In this document: positions 25,592 to 38,500 of the stretch, one piece after another
Position numbering within the stretch: position 1 is the stretch's first letter
How the letters are laid out: every line of letters begins with the position of its first letter
From: Buxus sempervirens
Lineage: Eukaryota > Streptophyta > Magnoliopsida > Buxales > Buxaceae
Assembly (NCBI GenBank): GCA_947561395.2
Contig: OX387182.1
Location: forward strand, 2,304,001 to 2,368,000
Length of the DNA stretch: 64,000 bases
Reading direction: 5' to 3'
Position numbers and translations under genes: made by a program
Notes under the pieces: generated by a model
Database searches by the model: none
What the model saw: only the letters and a program-made list of their open reading frames with translations
Told to the model about the DNA's origin: nothing

Positions 25592-26733
25592 GGTGGCATT
25601 TGGTGCACATTATGGATTGTGGATTATAGATTATGTGAAAGTCCAAATTATAATCAATGACTTTAATAATCCATAATCCTATTTGATTACCATAGATTTT
25701 TGAATGTAATTAGACGATTAGAATTTAGAATTTCGTTTGGTTGACATTGATTTATTGAGATTGAATTTGGAGTTTTTATATAAAAAATTGCGTACAGAAT
25801 AATATAATGTATATTGAAAATTAATATCCTATTTAAAATAATAAATATTATTTAATATTTAAAAAATATTATATTATATTATAAATAATAGTATGTTATG
25901 AATAATATATTCATATAATATTTTATTATATATTTAATGTAGTTAATAATTTATTATTAAAGATATAATTATATTCAATATATTATATTGCATTATATTA
26001 TATTATATTATATTATATTATAATTGTATTTATTTTAATTATATAATACCATATAGTTTTTAATCTATTAATAACATAGTGTTATTAATTATAATTATTA
26101 TATTATATATTTTTAATATAATTAATAATATATACTATTTTAGAAAATATATTTTAAATATAGTTAATAATATATTATTAGATATATTAATAGAATATTA
26201 TTGATAATATATTTATATATTATATTATGAATTTAATAATATATTACTAAATATATAATGTAATATATATATTTTTAATGTGCTTAATAACATATTATTA
26301 GATACATAATGTATTGTATATAATATATTTTCAATATATTTAATAATAGATGACTAAATATATAACATATTATATTATATGTTATTTAATATATTATTAT
26401 ATGAAATATTATTATGTTATAAATAATAGAATGTAATTTAATATATTATGTGTAATATAATATATTATTATATTATCAGTAATATGTAATAAAAATTTAT
26501 ATTATGTAATTATAATAATATGTCGTCGATAATCTCTACAATCATTGATTTTTTTAAATTTAAGCACCAACATCCACAATCCTTATAATCATCTTTAAGA
26601 TAGATTCTGATTATAGGTTGGATTATGACATTAGATTGTAGAATTCGGTCTCAAAATCCCAACCAAATGCCCTTCTGTAATTATGGAATTGGATTTTACT
26701 AGAATCCATATTCTATAATGCCCACTAAACACC
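25592..26733. mobile_element. AT-rich TIR element, ~1.14 kb
   Basis: Ends are related in inverted orientation (GGTG…GTGCACATTATGG and GGTG…GTGGGCATTATAG, then TGGATT and TAG in both). The core, about 25780-26520, is almost wholly A and T with long ATATTAT runs. No coding potential and no clear target duplication were seen. Confidence 0.5.
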
Positions 26734-28011
26734 AAATTCAAAATCCAGCTTATAATGTGTTTACACAGGTAACTTATATGGTTAAATAATAGGGAGGCAC
26801 CTTGTGAAAGGATGTAAAAGGAGATTGGGTTTGAAGTACAGGCTAGCTAAATGATCCTCACATGTATATATAGAAAATAAATTAAACAAATATTTATAGG
26901 TTTTCAACAATATATCCCACTTTTCCGAGTGGTTTATCAAAATCAATTTATCGCCTTAAGTTTTTATACGTATAACGATCTCCTCCTTTTAGAGTTTTGA
27001 TTGTCAAAATCTTAACTGATGAAATGTTAATTAACAAATTTGCCTCGTTGATTTCCATTTAAAATTAAAAAGCTTTATTTATGTGTTGAATAATAAAATC
27101 TATACTATATAGGAGACGCCCATTGGGAATCGTGCCAAAACTAATAATTTCTTTTCCTAAAACAACCTTCAAATTATCTCATACAATTCATTACCATAGG
27201 GTTATAATGGTCTTTTTCTCTCCTATCAGTTTGGATACCTGTTTCCTCATTCGTAAACGGTTACACGACTGTATGGTCTTTCTGCACTCCCACGGGTACC
27301 TATTTCCTCTTTCGAAACGGTTATGCAACTGTTACCATCCTGTATTTACCCCCATTAATTGACCCTTGCTTGCTCTCTTTGAACATTCAACATCACAGTA
27401 CAACGATGATAACTCCTTCCCTTCAATCTCACGTCCCGCTGGACTTCAGTAAGTAGATAACCAGATCGACTTCGATTTCATCATTATCATATCGTCTTCT
27501 TTGCCCTTTAATACGCTTTCTTCATCATCTTTTGCGTCTTGAACATATAGACCCAAATGTAGATATGCTTCGAATCCTGGTGGGACAAAGCCGTGAACTT
27601 GGGTATTGATCAATACCATAAATTAGGTATCCCGGGTGTTCATCCCGCCAACAACAGAAAAGAAAAAAAAAGTATGCTTCCTATAGAGTCCGAACACAAA
27701 TCTATTCCTTTGTCAGTCAACATAAATAGCCAATTTCCTACACGATTCTTCTCTCTTTCTCTCTCCCTCTCTCTATCTAAAGGGAGGATAGTATTTACTC
27801 AAAAAGAAATCAGTCCTCCAACTCTTTTTCAAGCGTCCACGTTCATGGCCTCTACAACTTATGCATCTATTCGAAGGCAAGCAATGCCAGTAAAGACCCC
27901 ACAATAGAAACATAGCACACATTTCATGTTGTTCCTTGGGTATTATAAGATAGAAAAGACAAGATGATTCAATACAGAAAATTGACAAACACGTATGGAA
28001 CAGTGACCAGC

Positions 28012-28145
28012 AATATGATTCTGATAACAGAGATGAATTCAAATAACAGTGATATTAAGATTTCAATAACAGATACCAGGAATATGATTCTAACAACAGT
28101 GATGAATTCAGATAACAGTGATACAGAAATTGCAATAACAGAAAT
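28012..28145. repeat. Tandem duplication, two ~66-bp units rich in AATAACAG
   Basis: Both units carry ATATGATTCT, AACAG(A/T)GATGAATTCA and TAACAGTGATA in the same order. They lie inside the Helitron. Confidence 0.7.
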
Positions 28146-28379
28146 TATAAATCATGAGACAAAGTTATAGGCACGAAACCAACTCACAGCAATAACAGTA
28201 ACTGATTTTGAGAAATGGAACAAACAAATGCTATTAATAATAGAGATAAAATTAATATTATAGCAGAAATAATATCAGTGTATAATAGATTAAAACCGCA
28301 TAACATTCAGATCAAAATCAGGGTACGAATAAGTTTGCAAAAACATAATAGATGAATGATCAAATAGAACTAATTTAAA

Positions 28380-29085
28380 ACAAATTAAAACTTATTGATT
28401 TTTGCCCGAGGCGAGGAGATAAACCCCTGTGCTTAAAGCCTTTCAGCAACCCCCTTTCGGATTGTTTCCTCAGTGCGTGGGTCTGGATACTGTGGCTTCC
28501 AGCATTCAACGGACACAACGATCCTCCAGCAAGCCGCACAGACAATGCTGGGATATCAGCGAACTCAATGGCAGCAGCACTCTTGATAACCAGACGAAAA
28601 TAGAAGAAGAAGAAGAGGAGGGTTTTCTCTGTTCGTTTTCAGAGAAGATATTCTAATCTCGTGTCTCTTTAGAACCGAAACCCTAACCCTTTAAATAGAC
28701 CATCCCACAAAAACGTTATTAACGTTAATTAACCCAACGGTTAATTAGAACGTTAATAATCCAACGGTTAAATAAACTCAACGTTAATAAAACGGTAATA
28801 AAAAAAAAATCCAACGATTAGATCAAAAATAAAATCAATTTTTCATTTAGTTAAAAAATATTTAATCGTATAAAAAGATAGCATATCACACACCACACCA
28901 CACCACGACACGACCGACCGACCGGACGGACGGCGGCGGCGGCGCGCGTGCGTGATTCAAAGAAACCCCGACAACAGGAACAATGTCTCACTTTAGGGGT
29001 TACACCCCTTTAGTTCTCACCATCCTATATTAACACAATGAGGCTTCAGTAAATTTCCAATGTGGGACTATTCTTCCCACACAAG
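28380..29085 (+). mobile_element. Possible copia-type LTR fragment inside the Helitron
   Basis: The stretch ends CCAATGTGGGACTATTCTTC plus CCACAC, a word series often seen at the 3' side of plant LTRs. A TATA-like TTTAAATAG lies at about 28690. Repeated CAACGGTTAA words and a CGACCGACCGACCGG / GGCGGCGGCGG simple repeat (28912-28955) lie between. There is no second LTR and no TSD. Confidence 0.3.
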
Positions 29086-30153
29086 AAACAAAGGAATTTT
29101 GAGTCCTCTAAAAACAACCAAAACACAACATTTCAGCCTTCTGAAAAACACACGCCCACCTCCAAATCCAAGCTCTATGGTCAAAGAAAACCCACCAACC
29201 GAGCATGCATGAATGTTACTGGCCGAATGCGGGAATATGTCGATCGGAAAGAGAAACGCATTTCGTCATTGCATATCGCTTACGATCACCGGACTATTCG
29301 AGTCTAGAAGGATATTAGATACCGGGATTTTAGCCTTAATGGGATTTCTATGTGGGAGGATGAAGATTTTGATGCTTTTTACAAGTAATTCGTTGTATCA
29401 TGGACAAAAAATTTGGGGCAAGATACGCCATTATTATGCATGTTCCAACCAGTTTCCGTGAGTTACATACCGTTCTTCATACGTATAATGAGGATTGAGA
29501 ACTGTGATCTTGAAATGGATTGACGACCGTACATCGTGGCATCGCCACTACGTTATGAAGGAAACTTATATAACATATGGTGTTTTACTTTTTAGAATTT
29601 TTTCAATACAATTGATAACCCATCAATTCGATCATATTAGATTTTTTTTAAAATTTGGATTTGACTTATATAACGTGGAATAATGGATTGGTTGACTTAT
29701 TATATTTTCGTTTATTCACATGTGGCTTATATTTTATAAGAAACTTAAGTGAATGCCGTGTTTCTTTCATAACTTACCACATAATTTCGTCCAACGCATT
29801 TGGTATTTGATGCGAATTAGAGCTAATTTCAACACGCTTTCCAAAGTGTGAGACATTCATATCCTTCATGGATTGGTTGACTTGTTACATCTTTTTAATT
29901 CACATTCAATATTGATAATTCTTTCTCATTTTGACCAGTAAAACAACTATATTTAGGGTACGTTAATACCCATGTTCCTAGAAATTTTTCCATTATAAAT
30001 GTAAAAATAATGATGTAAATGGTGGAATCCAATTGTATAGTTTTCCAAATATTAAATTTATTTTTCGAACTTAAATGCATTCATTTACACACAAATATCT
30101 AGAATTACAAAGCTTTATTATTTCACGCACATTGCACGTGCCTCTCCGCTAGT

Positions 30154-30930
30154 GCCCTTAGAGCAAAGTCGTCAATATATATTTTTTCTCTTGTCACCTC
30201 ATCAATATTATTAAACTTTTAATGGTCAAAATTCTAGAAGGGGAAGACCATTTCACATGGCAAACCTTAAGGTAGTAAACTAGTATTATAAAAACCTCAA
30301 GAGGGAAACTGGGATTGTCTAAAACCTCGAGGGACACATCGGTGTGGGGTTGACCCAAATGAATATCCCGTGACCTATGTGTCTTGGTGCACGAGGTTTA
30401 CACAAATAACTTATGGCTTCTTAAGGATACACATGATGAGAAGATCCAGTAGAAATCGAGCTCTAATTATGTGTTGAAGATATGGAAGCTGATAGTTTAA
30501 AATGGTCATTGCATCATATTTTTAATTAGCAATGACAAAGATATGGAAGCTGATAGTTTAAAAAAGAATATAAATTATTTTATAGAAATTTAAGGGCATT
30601 TACTTAATATTTTCAAGCAAGCAAGTCAACAATTGGACATTGCTTACACCCAAATCGTGCAAACAATTTCCAATTATAAGCCGTCGGAAAGGGATATATT
30701 CGAAATTTTATGGATATGGAAGGATGATATTCAATGCATCCACCATATGTTGGTTCAAACATATGCAAGTGGGCTAATAGTTTAAATTTATGCTCACAAC
30801 GGTTGAAAATAGTATTCTCTTGGACAGAGAGGGCGAAATGTCAATATCATATAAACTGTTATTTTTTTTTTAAAGGGGCGGCAAAATTTTGACAAAATTG
30901 GGTTTTAGTTATTTTTTCATAAGAATTCAG
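30154..30930. other. Intergenic sequence between Helitron and MITE; no gene
   Basis: A 24-bp direct repeat (GATATGGAAGCTGATAGTTT and following AAAA at about 30479 and 30539) brackets a short hairpin (GTCATTGC / GCAATGAC). No ORF of note was found. Confidence 0.6.
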
Positions 30931-30934
30931 ATTC

Positions 30935-31287
30935 AGTCAGCCAAATCTTTATAATTGGTTTTTAGTGATACTTTTCTAAAATAATTAAAACTCAATATCA
31001 TTTTAATGTCCATTAAGACTTAAGAGTTTCTTCTCAAAAAAAACCCTAAAAAGACTTTTAAACCGAATGAATACTTTTAACAAAATGAGTGAAAAGGTTT
31101 TCAAAAAACCCTAAAAATACTTTTAAACGTCACTTATAACAAAATGAATGAATACTTTTAACAAAATGAGTGAAAAGGTTATCAAAGTCTTTTCACACAT
31201 TTTTAGAGGATATGAATAATAAAAATGACACCGATTTTCAATTATTTTAAAAAAATATCACTAAAAACCAATTACTAAGATTTGACA
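30935..31287. mobile_element. TIR MITE (family A copy 2) upstream of HMA5
   Basis: Arms at 30940-31008 and 31213-31285 share AATTGGTTTTTAGTGATA, AAAATAATT and the GTCATTTT end in inverted orientation. The left flank also has CAGATTCAGTCAG, a family motif. An ~80-bp internal duplication (GAATACTTTTAACAAAATGA at 31068 and 31148) fills the middle. It lies about 0.6 kb upstream of the HMA5 leader. Confidence 0.7.
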
Positions 31288-32017
31288 ATATAAAACAACA
31301 GCGCGTCGGTTATTTATTTTGGCCAGGACAACGCGTGCAAATGGGTTAATGTTTTGTAGCTGCACGCACCATGGTCCAGAAGCTATTTTATTTATTTGAC
31401 AAAAGAATTAAAGCTATTTTATTTCTTATAGATATAGAGAGGGGACGTCTCCTACATAATGTTATTTTACGAAAGAGGAATGGTGATTTTGTTAAGTAGC
31501 AAAAGTAGCAACAAGTTTGTTGATCAAATTTAAAGCATTTTCTCTAGAGCCAAAATCTGATGATTCTCTGAAACTACCGGATGGGATGGAGCTTGGAACC
31601 TTGGATGTGTGGGGCCCCATCCTATCCATCCGTGCGTTTCACCCTGGCACCACTGTATGGAACCAGGTGAAACGCTCTCGATCAAATTTCGTCTGACACG
31701 GGTAATTTGTGGACCACTCTTTAATTTCGTCCGGGGTAGCGAAGAGGGACGTTAGAATTCGAAAATTCAAAAGGTCGTCACCATATATGACAAACAAAAC
31801 CAACCCAAATTGGAGCGAACGACAAGAAGTTTATGCGGTTGCCGCCCACCTTCTCTTCTCTTTAACCCTAGCTTTCGTCTTAAACTTCACATGATGCCCT
31901 AAATTCAGAAGCTCAGCTCTGTTTTTTTCTTGGTCTTCTGATTCTCTTTTTTCTCTTCACGTGATTGATTCATCACTCTAACGAAGAAAACGTCAGAAGC
32001 TACGAAGTTATTCCACA

Positions 32018-32523
32018 GTATGTCTTTTGGATTTTATTCATTATTGATTCTGCAATCTCGTTTTTTTCTATGTGATTTCATCCGCCGCGAAAGCGATACT
32101 TTTTTATTCTTCTGGTTTCTGGGAGTCTGGGTTTTGATGCGTTCTATGTTTTAGTGATCCGTTCTGCTGGTTTTGGGACCGTCTTCGAAGTCCGTGGACG
32201 TTATCCGGGACTCTTTCTTGAAAATTTTAATATCTTCTGTTGTAGTCAGGATGCAAGGCTTCGGTTTTTAGAGCAAGTTGTAGGGTTTGGGCGTTACCGT
32301 CTGTCTGGATTACAAGAGTGATCTTTTGACTTTTTTTTTAAACCTCCGACTGATATTTATTTTTCTTTCTTTACGAACGCTGTAATTAATAATAACTGTT
32401 TTCAATGATTTTCGTGCCCTTTATCTTAATAAATTCAGTGTGTGGGAAGCATATTTAAAAATAACGGAGTTGGAATTTGCATTTTGCCTATTGTTGATGC
32501 GATTGATTGATCTCAAGTTACAG
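32018..32523 (+). other. Probable intron in the HMA5 5' leader
   Basis: A strong donor (CACA|GTATGT, GT at 32018) and an acceptor (TTACAG, ending 32523) lie just upstream of the chosen ATG at 32533. The sequence before the donor is pyrimidine-rich and leader-like. If the intron is used, the ATG lies 9 nt into the second exon. The upstream TSS probably lies near 31.85-31.95 kb. No transcript evidence is available. Confidence 0.5.
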
Positions 32524-32532
32524 GTCAAGGAA

Positions 32533-35500
32533 ATGGAAGCTAATGGGGAAAAAGAACTCAAGATACCGCTCCTGGAACCTTCAGAAAGCGTTGAAATTAC
32601 TGTTTCTAAACCTGACTCCGTAGGTAGTAGGAAAACCAGGACGGTTTTGTTCAAAATCAGAAACATCAAGTGTGCTTCTTGTGTATATTCCATTGAATCT
32701 GTTGTGGGGAAGCTTAATGGGGTTGAGAGCATCATGTTATCCCCTCTTAATGGCCAGGCAGTAATCAGATACAAGCCGCAAATAATCTCTGTAAGTCAAA
32801 TATTTATGGATTTTTGTTTTATGTTTTATTTGTCATGGAGAACCGGTGTATTTGCCTTTCTGTTCCTTTTTTCTTTAATTAATTTTGCATTTTTACTCTT
32901 TAAAATATCATGTACTTAAATTACTTACCTATTTTAAACATGATACAGCATTTTATGACTAGCTTGTTGCTTGATCCAGAGATTTTATGGGGCTATGTAC
33001 TAGGGCAAAGCCAATGTAAGTTTTTTTGGGTCCGAAATGGTGAAAGGAACAGGCATATATTTGAGGATATCAAAGACAGTCGCAGGTATACTATTGATTC
33101 GATCATGGGGATTATTGCTACATGGCCATCTCTCTATAAAAAATTCAGACAGATTTTTGTTTATGAGGTTACTGGAGAGTGGATTCCATTGCATTGTCAT
33201 TTTTCTCGTTGATCAGATGCTGTTGGTTTGGAATCTTACCAAGATGGTAGTCAAGCCGAACATTGATGGGCAATCCTTGGACAGCTAGGAACATTTATTC
33301 TCATGGATATAAATATTCTTGTGTGATATTGGTATTAAAATGTTCCCGTGGTCACAAGATGGTATACAAAGCTGTTGAATTCTCCTAAGAATTTTCCTCT
33401 CTAGACTATCCGAGAATGAGATTTGTGTTCTGATCTACAATTGTAGAACTTGCTGTATCTGCACAATTTTTGCTGTGCATCTAGTACAAGTATTTGCCAA
33501 GCATGTGCAGAAAATAATATATTCACGGTCAAATTATGGTTTCAGGTTTCTAGTTGTTGATACAAGATTTTTTTTTTCTTTTCAAATCGACATGTATGTT
33601 TTTGTTTATGTTTAGGAATATACAATGAAATGCATGTAATCTCTTAAAAGAGGACGTGCTTCCTTATTTTGAATAAAATTAGTTTGCTTTCTAGCCATCT
33701 TCTTCCTCTTCTTCTCTATCTCTCTCTCTAAATTTTATTTGACTATCTTTTCACATTATCATCCTGGAGATTTGAAACATTTACGGTGGATTTGCTTACA
33801 GGCAAGAACAATCAAAGAAACCATAGAAGACACTGGATTTGAAGTCGAAGAATTCCCTGAACAAGACATAGCAGTATGCCGGCTTCGGATTAAAGGAATG
33901 GCATGCACTAGCTGTTCTGAGTCTGTTGAGCGTGCTCTTCTCATGGTTTGTGGAGTAAGAAAAGCAGTTGTAGGACTAGCTCTTGAAGAAGCAAAGGTCC
34001 ACTTTGATCCAAACCTCACAGATTCTGACCATCTTATCCGAGCAATTGAAGATGCTGGCTTTGGTGCTGATATAATAAGCTCTGGTGATGACATAAACAA
34101 GGTGCATCTGAGGCTTGATGGTGTTAGCTCTCCAGAGGATCTTATCACCATTCAATCCTATATTGAGTCAGTAAGGGGTGTGAATCACATTGAAATTGAC
34201 CAAGCAGGAAACAAGGTAACAATTAGCTATGACCCTGACCTTACTGGTCCTAGGTCTCTTATACAATGCATCCAAGAAGCCAGTGACGGTCACAACTTCT
34301 ACCATGCTAGTTTGTATGTTCCCCCAGGACACAGAGGAACTGAGCGTCAGCATGATATTCAGTTGTACAGAAACCAGTTCCTCTGGAGCTGTCTCTTTTC
34401 AGTTCCTGTACTTACTTTTTCTATGATACTTCCCATGCTTCCTCCTTACGGGAACTGGCTAAACTACAAGCTTCACCATATGCTCACTGTTGGGATGCTT
34501 TTGAGGTGGATCCTTTGCACGCCGGTACAATTCATCATTGGCCAAAGGTATTTGATCATAAATTATATAATAAAGATCTTTCTATGTTAGTACCGTGTTG
34601 ATGCCACAATTTTAGGGATCGCCTTTGTTACTGAAAGAGCAGTGACACAAACAGTTTCATTAAATCCAGTAATTTTGTGGCTTTCTGTCATGTTATAATC
34701 AGGTTCTATGTTGGGTCCTATCATGCGTTGAGACGAGGATCTGCTAATATGGATGTTCTGGTTGCACTTGGCACCAATACTGCTTATCTTTACTCTGTAT
34801 ACATTGTTGCAAAAGCATTGACTTCAGATTCATTTGAAGGCCAGGATTTATTTGAGACCAGTGCCATGCTGATTTCTTTTATTCTTTTGGGGAAGTATCT
34901 GGAAGTTTTGGCCAAGGGGAAAACCTCAGATGCTTTGGCAAAGCTGACAGAACTTGCTCCAGATACAGCATATCTGCTAACCTTGGATTGTGATGAAAAT
35001 GTCATCTCAGAGGTGGAAATAAGCACTCAACTGATACAAAGGAATGATATAATAAAGATTGTCCCAGGGGCAAAGGTTCCTGTTGACGGGATCGTTATAA
35101 GAGGTCAAAGCCATGTTAATGAGAGTATGATCACTGGAGAAGCAAGACCAGTTGCTAAGAGATCTGGAGACAAGGTTTGTTCTTCTGTTAGATTTTGTTT
35201 TCTTGTAGACATTGAAACAACATCTTCAGAAATTTAAGGATAAACAATGCATGTTAATGGATGCTTTTAATGTGTTACTAACAGGTTATTGGTGGAACAG
35301 TGAATGAGAATGGATACTTACTAGTTAAGGCAACTCATGTTGGCTCAGAGACTGCATTGTCCCAAATAGTTCAGTTAGTGGAAGCTGCTCAGCTTGCCAG
35401 AGCACCCGTCCAAAAACTAGCGGACAAAATTTCGAGATTTTTTGTTCCTGCAGTAAGTTCATTGGTGTTGTTTCAGTCATTTTTTTTCTACATTGAAAAG

Positions 35501-38500
35501 TCTTTTCAGATCTTTGAATGGTTTAGGTTTGAAGCATTACTGTATACTTTACTTATCCTTTAATTGATTTGGTTGTTTCTTTGGAATCTAGAAAATGGTC
35601 GGGTCTGAAAAAAGTTGGGCAATGAATTTGGTAAAGTCAAAACACTAAGCAACAAAACACATGGATTTACAATAATGAATTATGCCATTTAAGCTTTAAA
35701 AAAATTGCATTTTTTAACTTTGGAGGTTTTCTGCTGATAGGTAAGTTCAGTTTTTAAATTATTTTCTAATTCTCTCCTGAGTTATACAGTAACAACAAAA
35801 AATAAGGCACTGTGGAAGACAAGCACTTGTGACAGAACAATGGCAAGTTCGATAATAAGGCCTTGAAGCCTTGTATATCATTATAATGTTTAAACCAAAA
35901 TTTTAAACTAAGATAATAGTGTCTTACATACAATCACACCCACTTAGTGATCTTGTTCTGATTTTTGTTCCTGTTTTAATGTACTACCTTATATTTTGCT
36001 TCCATCTATAGATAGTGTGTAGAATCTGTCTTGAAAAGTTAAACCATTTCCTATAAACTTGGCCACTGTAAAGACTCAAACTAGTAAAAAGAAATGAATT
36101 TTTTGGATATTTTCATGTGGTTGAAAAGAAACTGTACATAGGGTTTAGATAAGCAAATACATGGGATAGATATTCTCGTGTGGTTTCAAAGAGATTGTAC
36201 ATAGGGTTTAAATAGGAAAATACATGGGATAAGTAAATTAGTTAAGTTGCGCTCTTTGGAAATCTATAAGCAAACCCTGAATGACCATGGTTCAGTGTGG
36301 CTGTCATTGAAATAAGGTCCATATTAGGGCAGATTGCTCGTAGACCTAACCTTTGGCATATTTATGTGGAGTGTCTGTGCTCAGACTCGAACCTACATTC
36401 TCGCTTGGCGGTCAAAGTCTTCTACCAGCACACCAGGAGGTGGTCCCTAATCCATAAACAAATCCTATATGTAATTAAATGTCAATTAGTCAAATCCTTT
36501 GGCCTTGATGTTATCCTTGAATCATTCCCCTTGAGATGGTACAATGCTCCTTAATCATTCCTTCAGCTGGTATTGTGTTTTACACCATCTATTTTTTTTA
36601 AAATCAAATTCCCATATATGGGTCCATTCAAATTAAGTCGATTTGCTAACTCTACCTTGGATGACTAACCGTATCAAATTATGTTGATTTTTGACCGTCA
36701 AATTCTAGAAGTTGCTTGATTGGTTGAATTGTAAAGATTCTTTCAATCAATGTGCACACGTTTTGATATATTTTTACGAATAGAAAACAAAATTTTGAAG
36801 TTATATTTAGTTTAGGAAAGATAATAAGATAATTTTTCTTAACTGAGGAGGATTCTTTCTTTCAATTCTAACCTAGTCATAGACTTTATGGACTGCTTTG
36901 AAAAGGAAAACTGTTTCCCATAAATCATAACATTATAGAAATGCAAAAAATTTTAAAAGCACATGGGCATCAACACGATCTATTCATTTCTCTGCTCTCT
37001 TCTAATTTGGTAAAAATAAAGCTTCAATAATGATAGAAGCATGGTTTACTGGAATGGGACTAGGGACTGGACCGGCCAATCCTCAGAAGAAAAAAAAAAG
37101 AGGTGTTATGGGTTGGGACGATCCAAACCGGTCAGTATAGACCGATATAGGCCTATCCCAACCTGGTCCAATCCTGTCTCATAAAAAAAAAAAGTCTGAT
37201 AGAGACATAATCCATAACAATGAATGAGATAAGGACTTTTCAATTTTCATTGAGTCAATGTGATAAGGACGCAATTAATGACCTTATCCTTATCTCTCTG
37301 TCTGTCTCTCTCCCCCTCTCCCTCCCTTCAACACTGTATGGTTGTACTTTCATTCTGTGCTATTAATGACCTTCTCTCTATCTTTCATTTAATGACGTTA
37401 TCCCTCCTCTCTCTCCTCCTTCAACACCTTTTTTTTTTATGAAGGCATAGCCTAGAAATTTTCATTCCAAAAGATCAACATTACATCATGGGAGGCCAAA
37501 GCCATGTAATCACAAATTGAACAACCATAGTAAAAAAAGATGTAGTAAATCGGTGAAACATGATTTCTGCCATAAACCATAACATTTGCGGCTGTTTGAC
37601 TAAAAAACAGGCTAGTGGCCAAAGCCATGAGGACCGATGAAAGATCATCAAAAGTGCTTGAACAAGGGTCCACATAGGAATGGATTGATAAACCCAATGA
37701 AGGGGGATCCGTCTTTGATGGCGGAAAGGCAACGGTGAGAAGGGTGGTAGTTGCAAGAATGATACCAACCCAAACATGTAACAGAGGCAAATGGAAGGCT
37801 AGGAGAGCAACATGAAGACCGATTACACACACCATCAAAACTGCCAAGCAAGACTTACCGGATTTGGAAATCAACCCCAAGAAAACACCGGTGAATACTA
37901 ACATAGGCATGGCGATCTCCTGTCTATGCACGCCTGCACCTTGAAAAGAGACAGACCAATGAAGATCTACAACTAACAGTAACAAAAAACTAGGAGGAGA
38001 ACAGTTGATGATCTAGTAGACACTAGTCCAGCCGAGACCAAGCAAGCACCTTCCGTCGCTGTCGTCCTCTTCGCCAATTTGCACGTTATACCTTTGTTAT
38101 GTGTAATCTAGCCATGCACATCTTTTTCCTCACCAAGCCGATCTGCACGGTTGCACCTCCCCTCTTTCAACTCTGCACCTTCCCCTCTTGATCAAGAGAG
38201 AGGGGGAACTATAGATTGAAGGAGTTCATGCTCGCTACTTGCCTTATTGATGCCGTTCCCATGTCTATTTAACAAGGTGAAGAGCATCATCTGACTCTTG
38301 GAAGTCCAGAGAGTTGGATGATGCTCTCGCCTCATTAATTGGCACAAAGAAAGAGCCAAAACTGGTGCCAGTGTGATGCAGGGGGATCCGAGTCAGATGA
38401 TGCTGAACTGTCAGATTGCATGTTGATGGCACTGAGATACCATGAATTGGCAGATTAGCGCAAAGGCGGGAAGTGATCGTGATATTTTCTTAATTGGGGT

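Larger units (their letters stand above)
27099..30152 (+). mobile_element. Non-autonomous Helitron, 3054 bp
   Basis: The 5' end is A|TCTATACTATATAGGAGACG, the usual plant Helitron start inserted after A. The 3' end is CACGCACATTGCACGTGCCT followed by CTCCGCTAG|T: a short hairpin (CACG…CGTG) about 10 bp before CTAG, with T following. No inverted repeats or target duplication are present, as expected for insertion between A and T. No Rep/helicase frame is present. The cargo includes a 2 x 66-bp tandem duplication (28012-28145), a possible LTR piece (28380-29085) and a GC-rich repeat (28912-28955). Confidence 0.8.

Noticed and set aside
25780-26520. Centromeric or telomeric satellite
   Set aside because: It is AT-rich but irregular, short, and bounded by inverted ends, so a TIR element explains it better.
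32440-32532. N-terminal extension of HMA5 upstream of 32533
   Set aside because: The extra in-frame codons begin at a non-ATG codon and lie mainly in the likely leader intron; [10 protein letters not shown] is the usual start in this clade.
36370-36450. tRNA gene on the minus strand
   Set aside because: A B-box-like GGTTCGAGTC is present but a foldable cloverleaf with a matching acceptor stem was not found.
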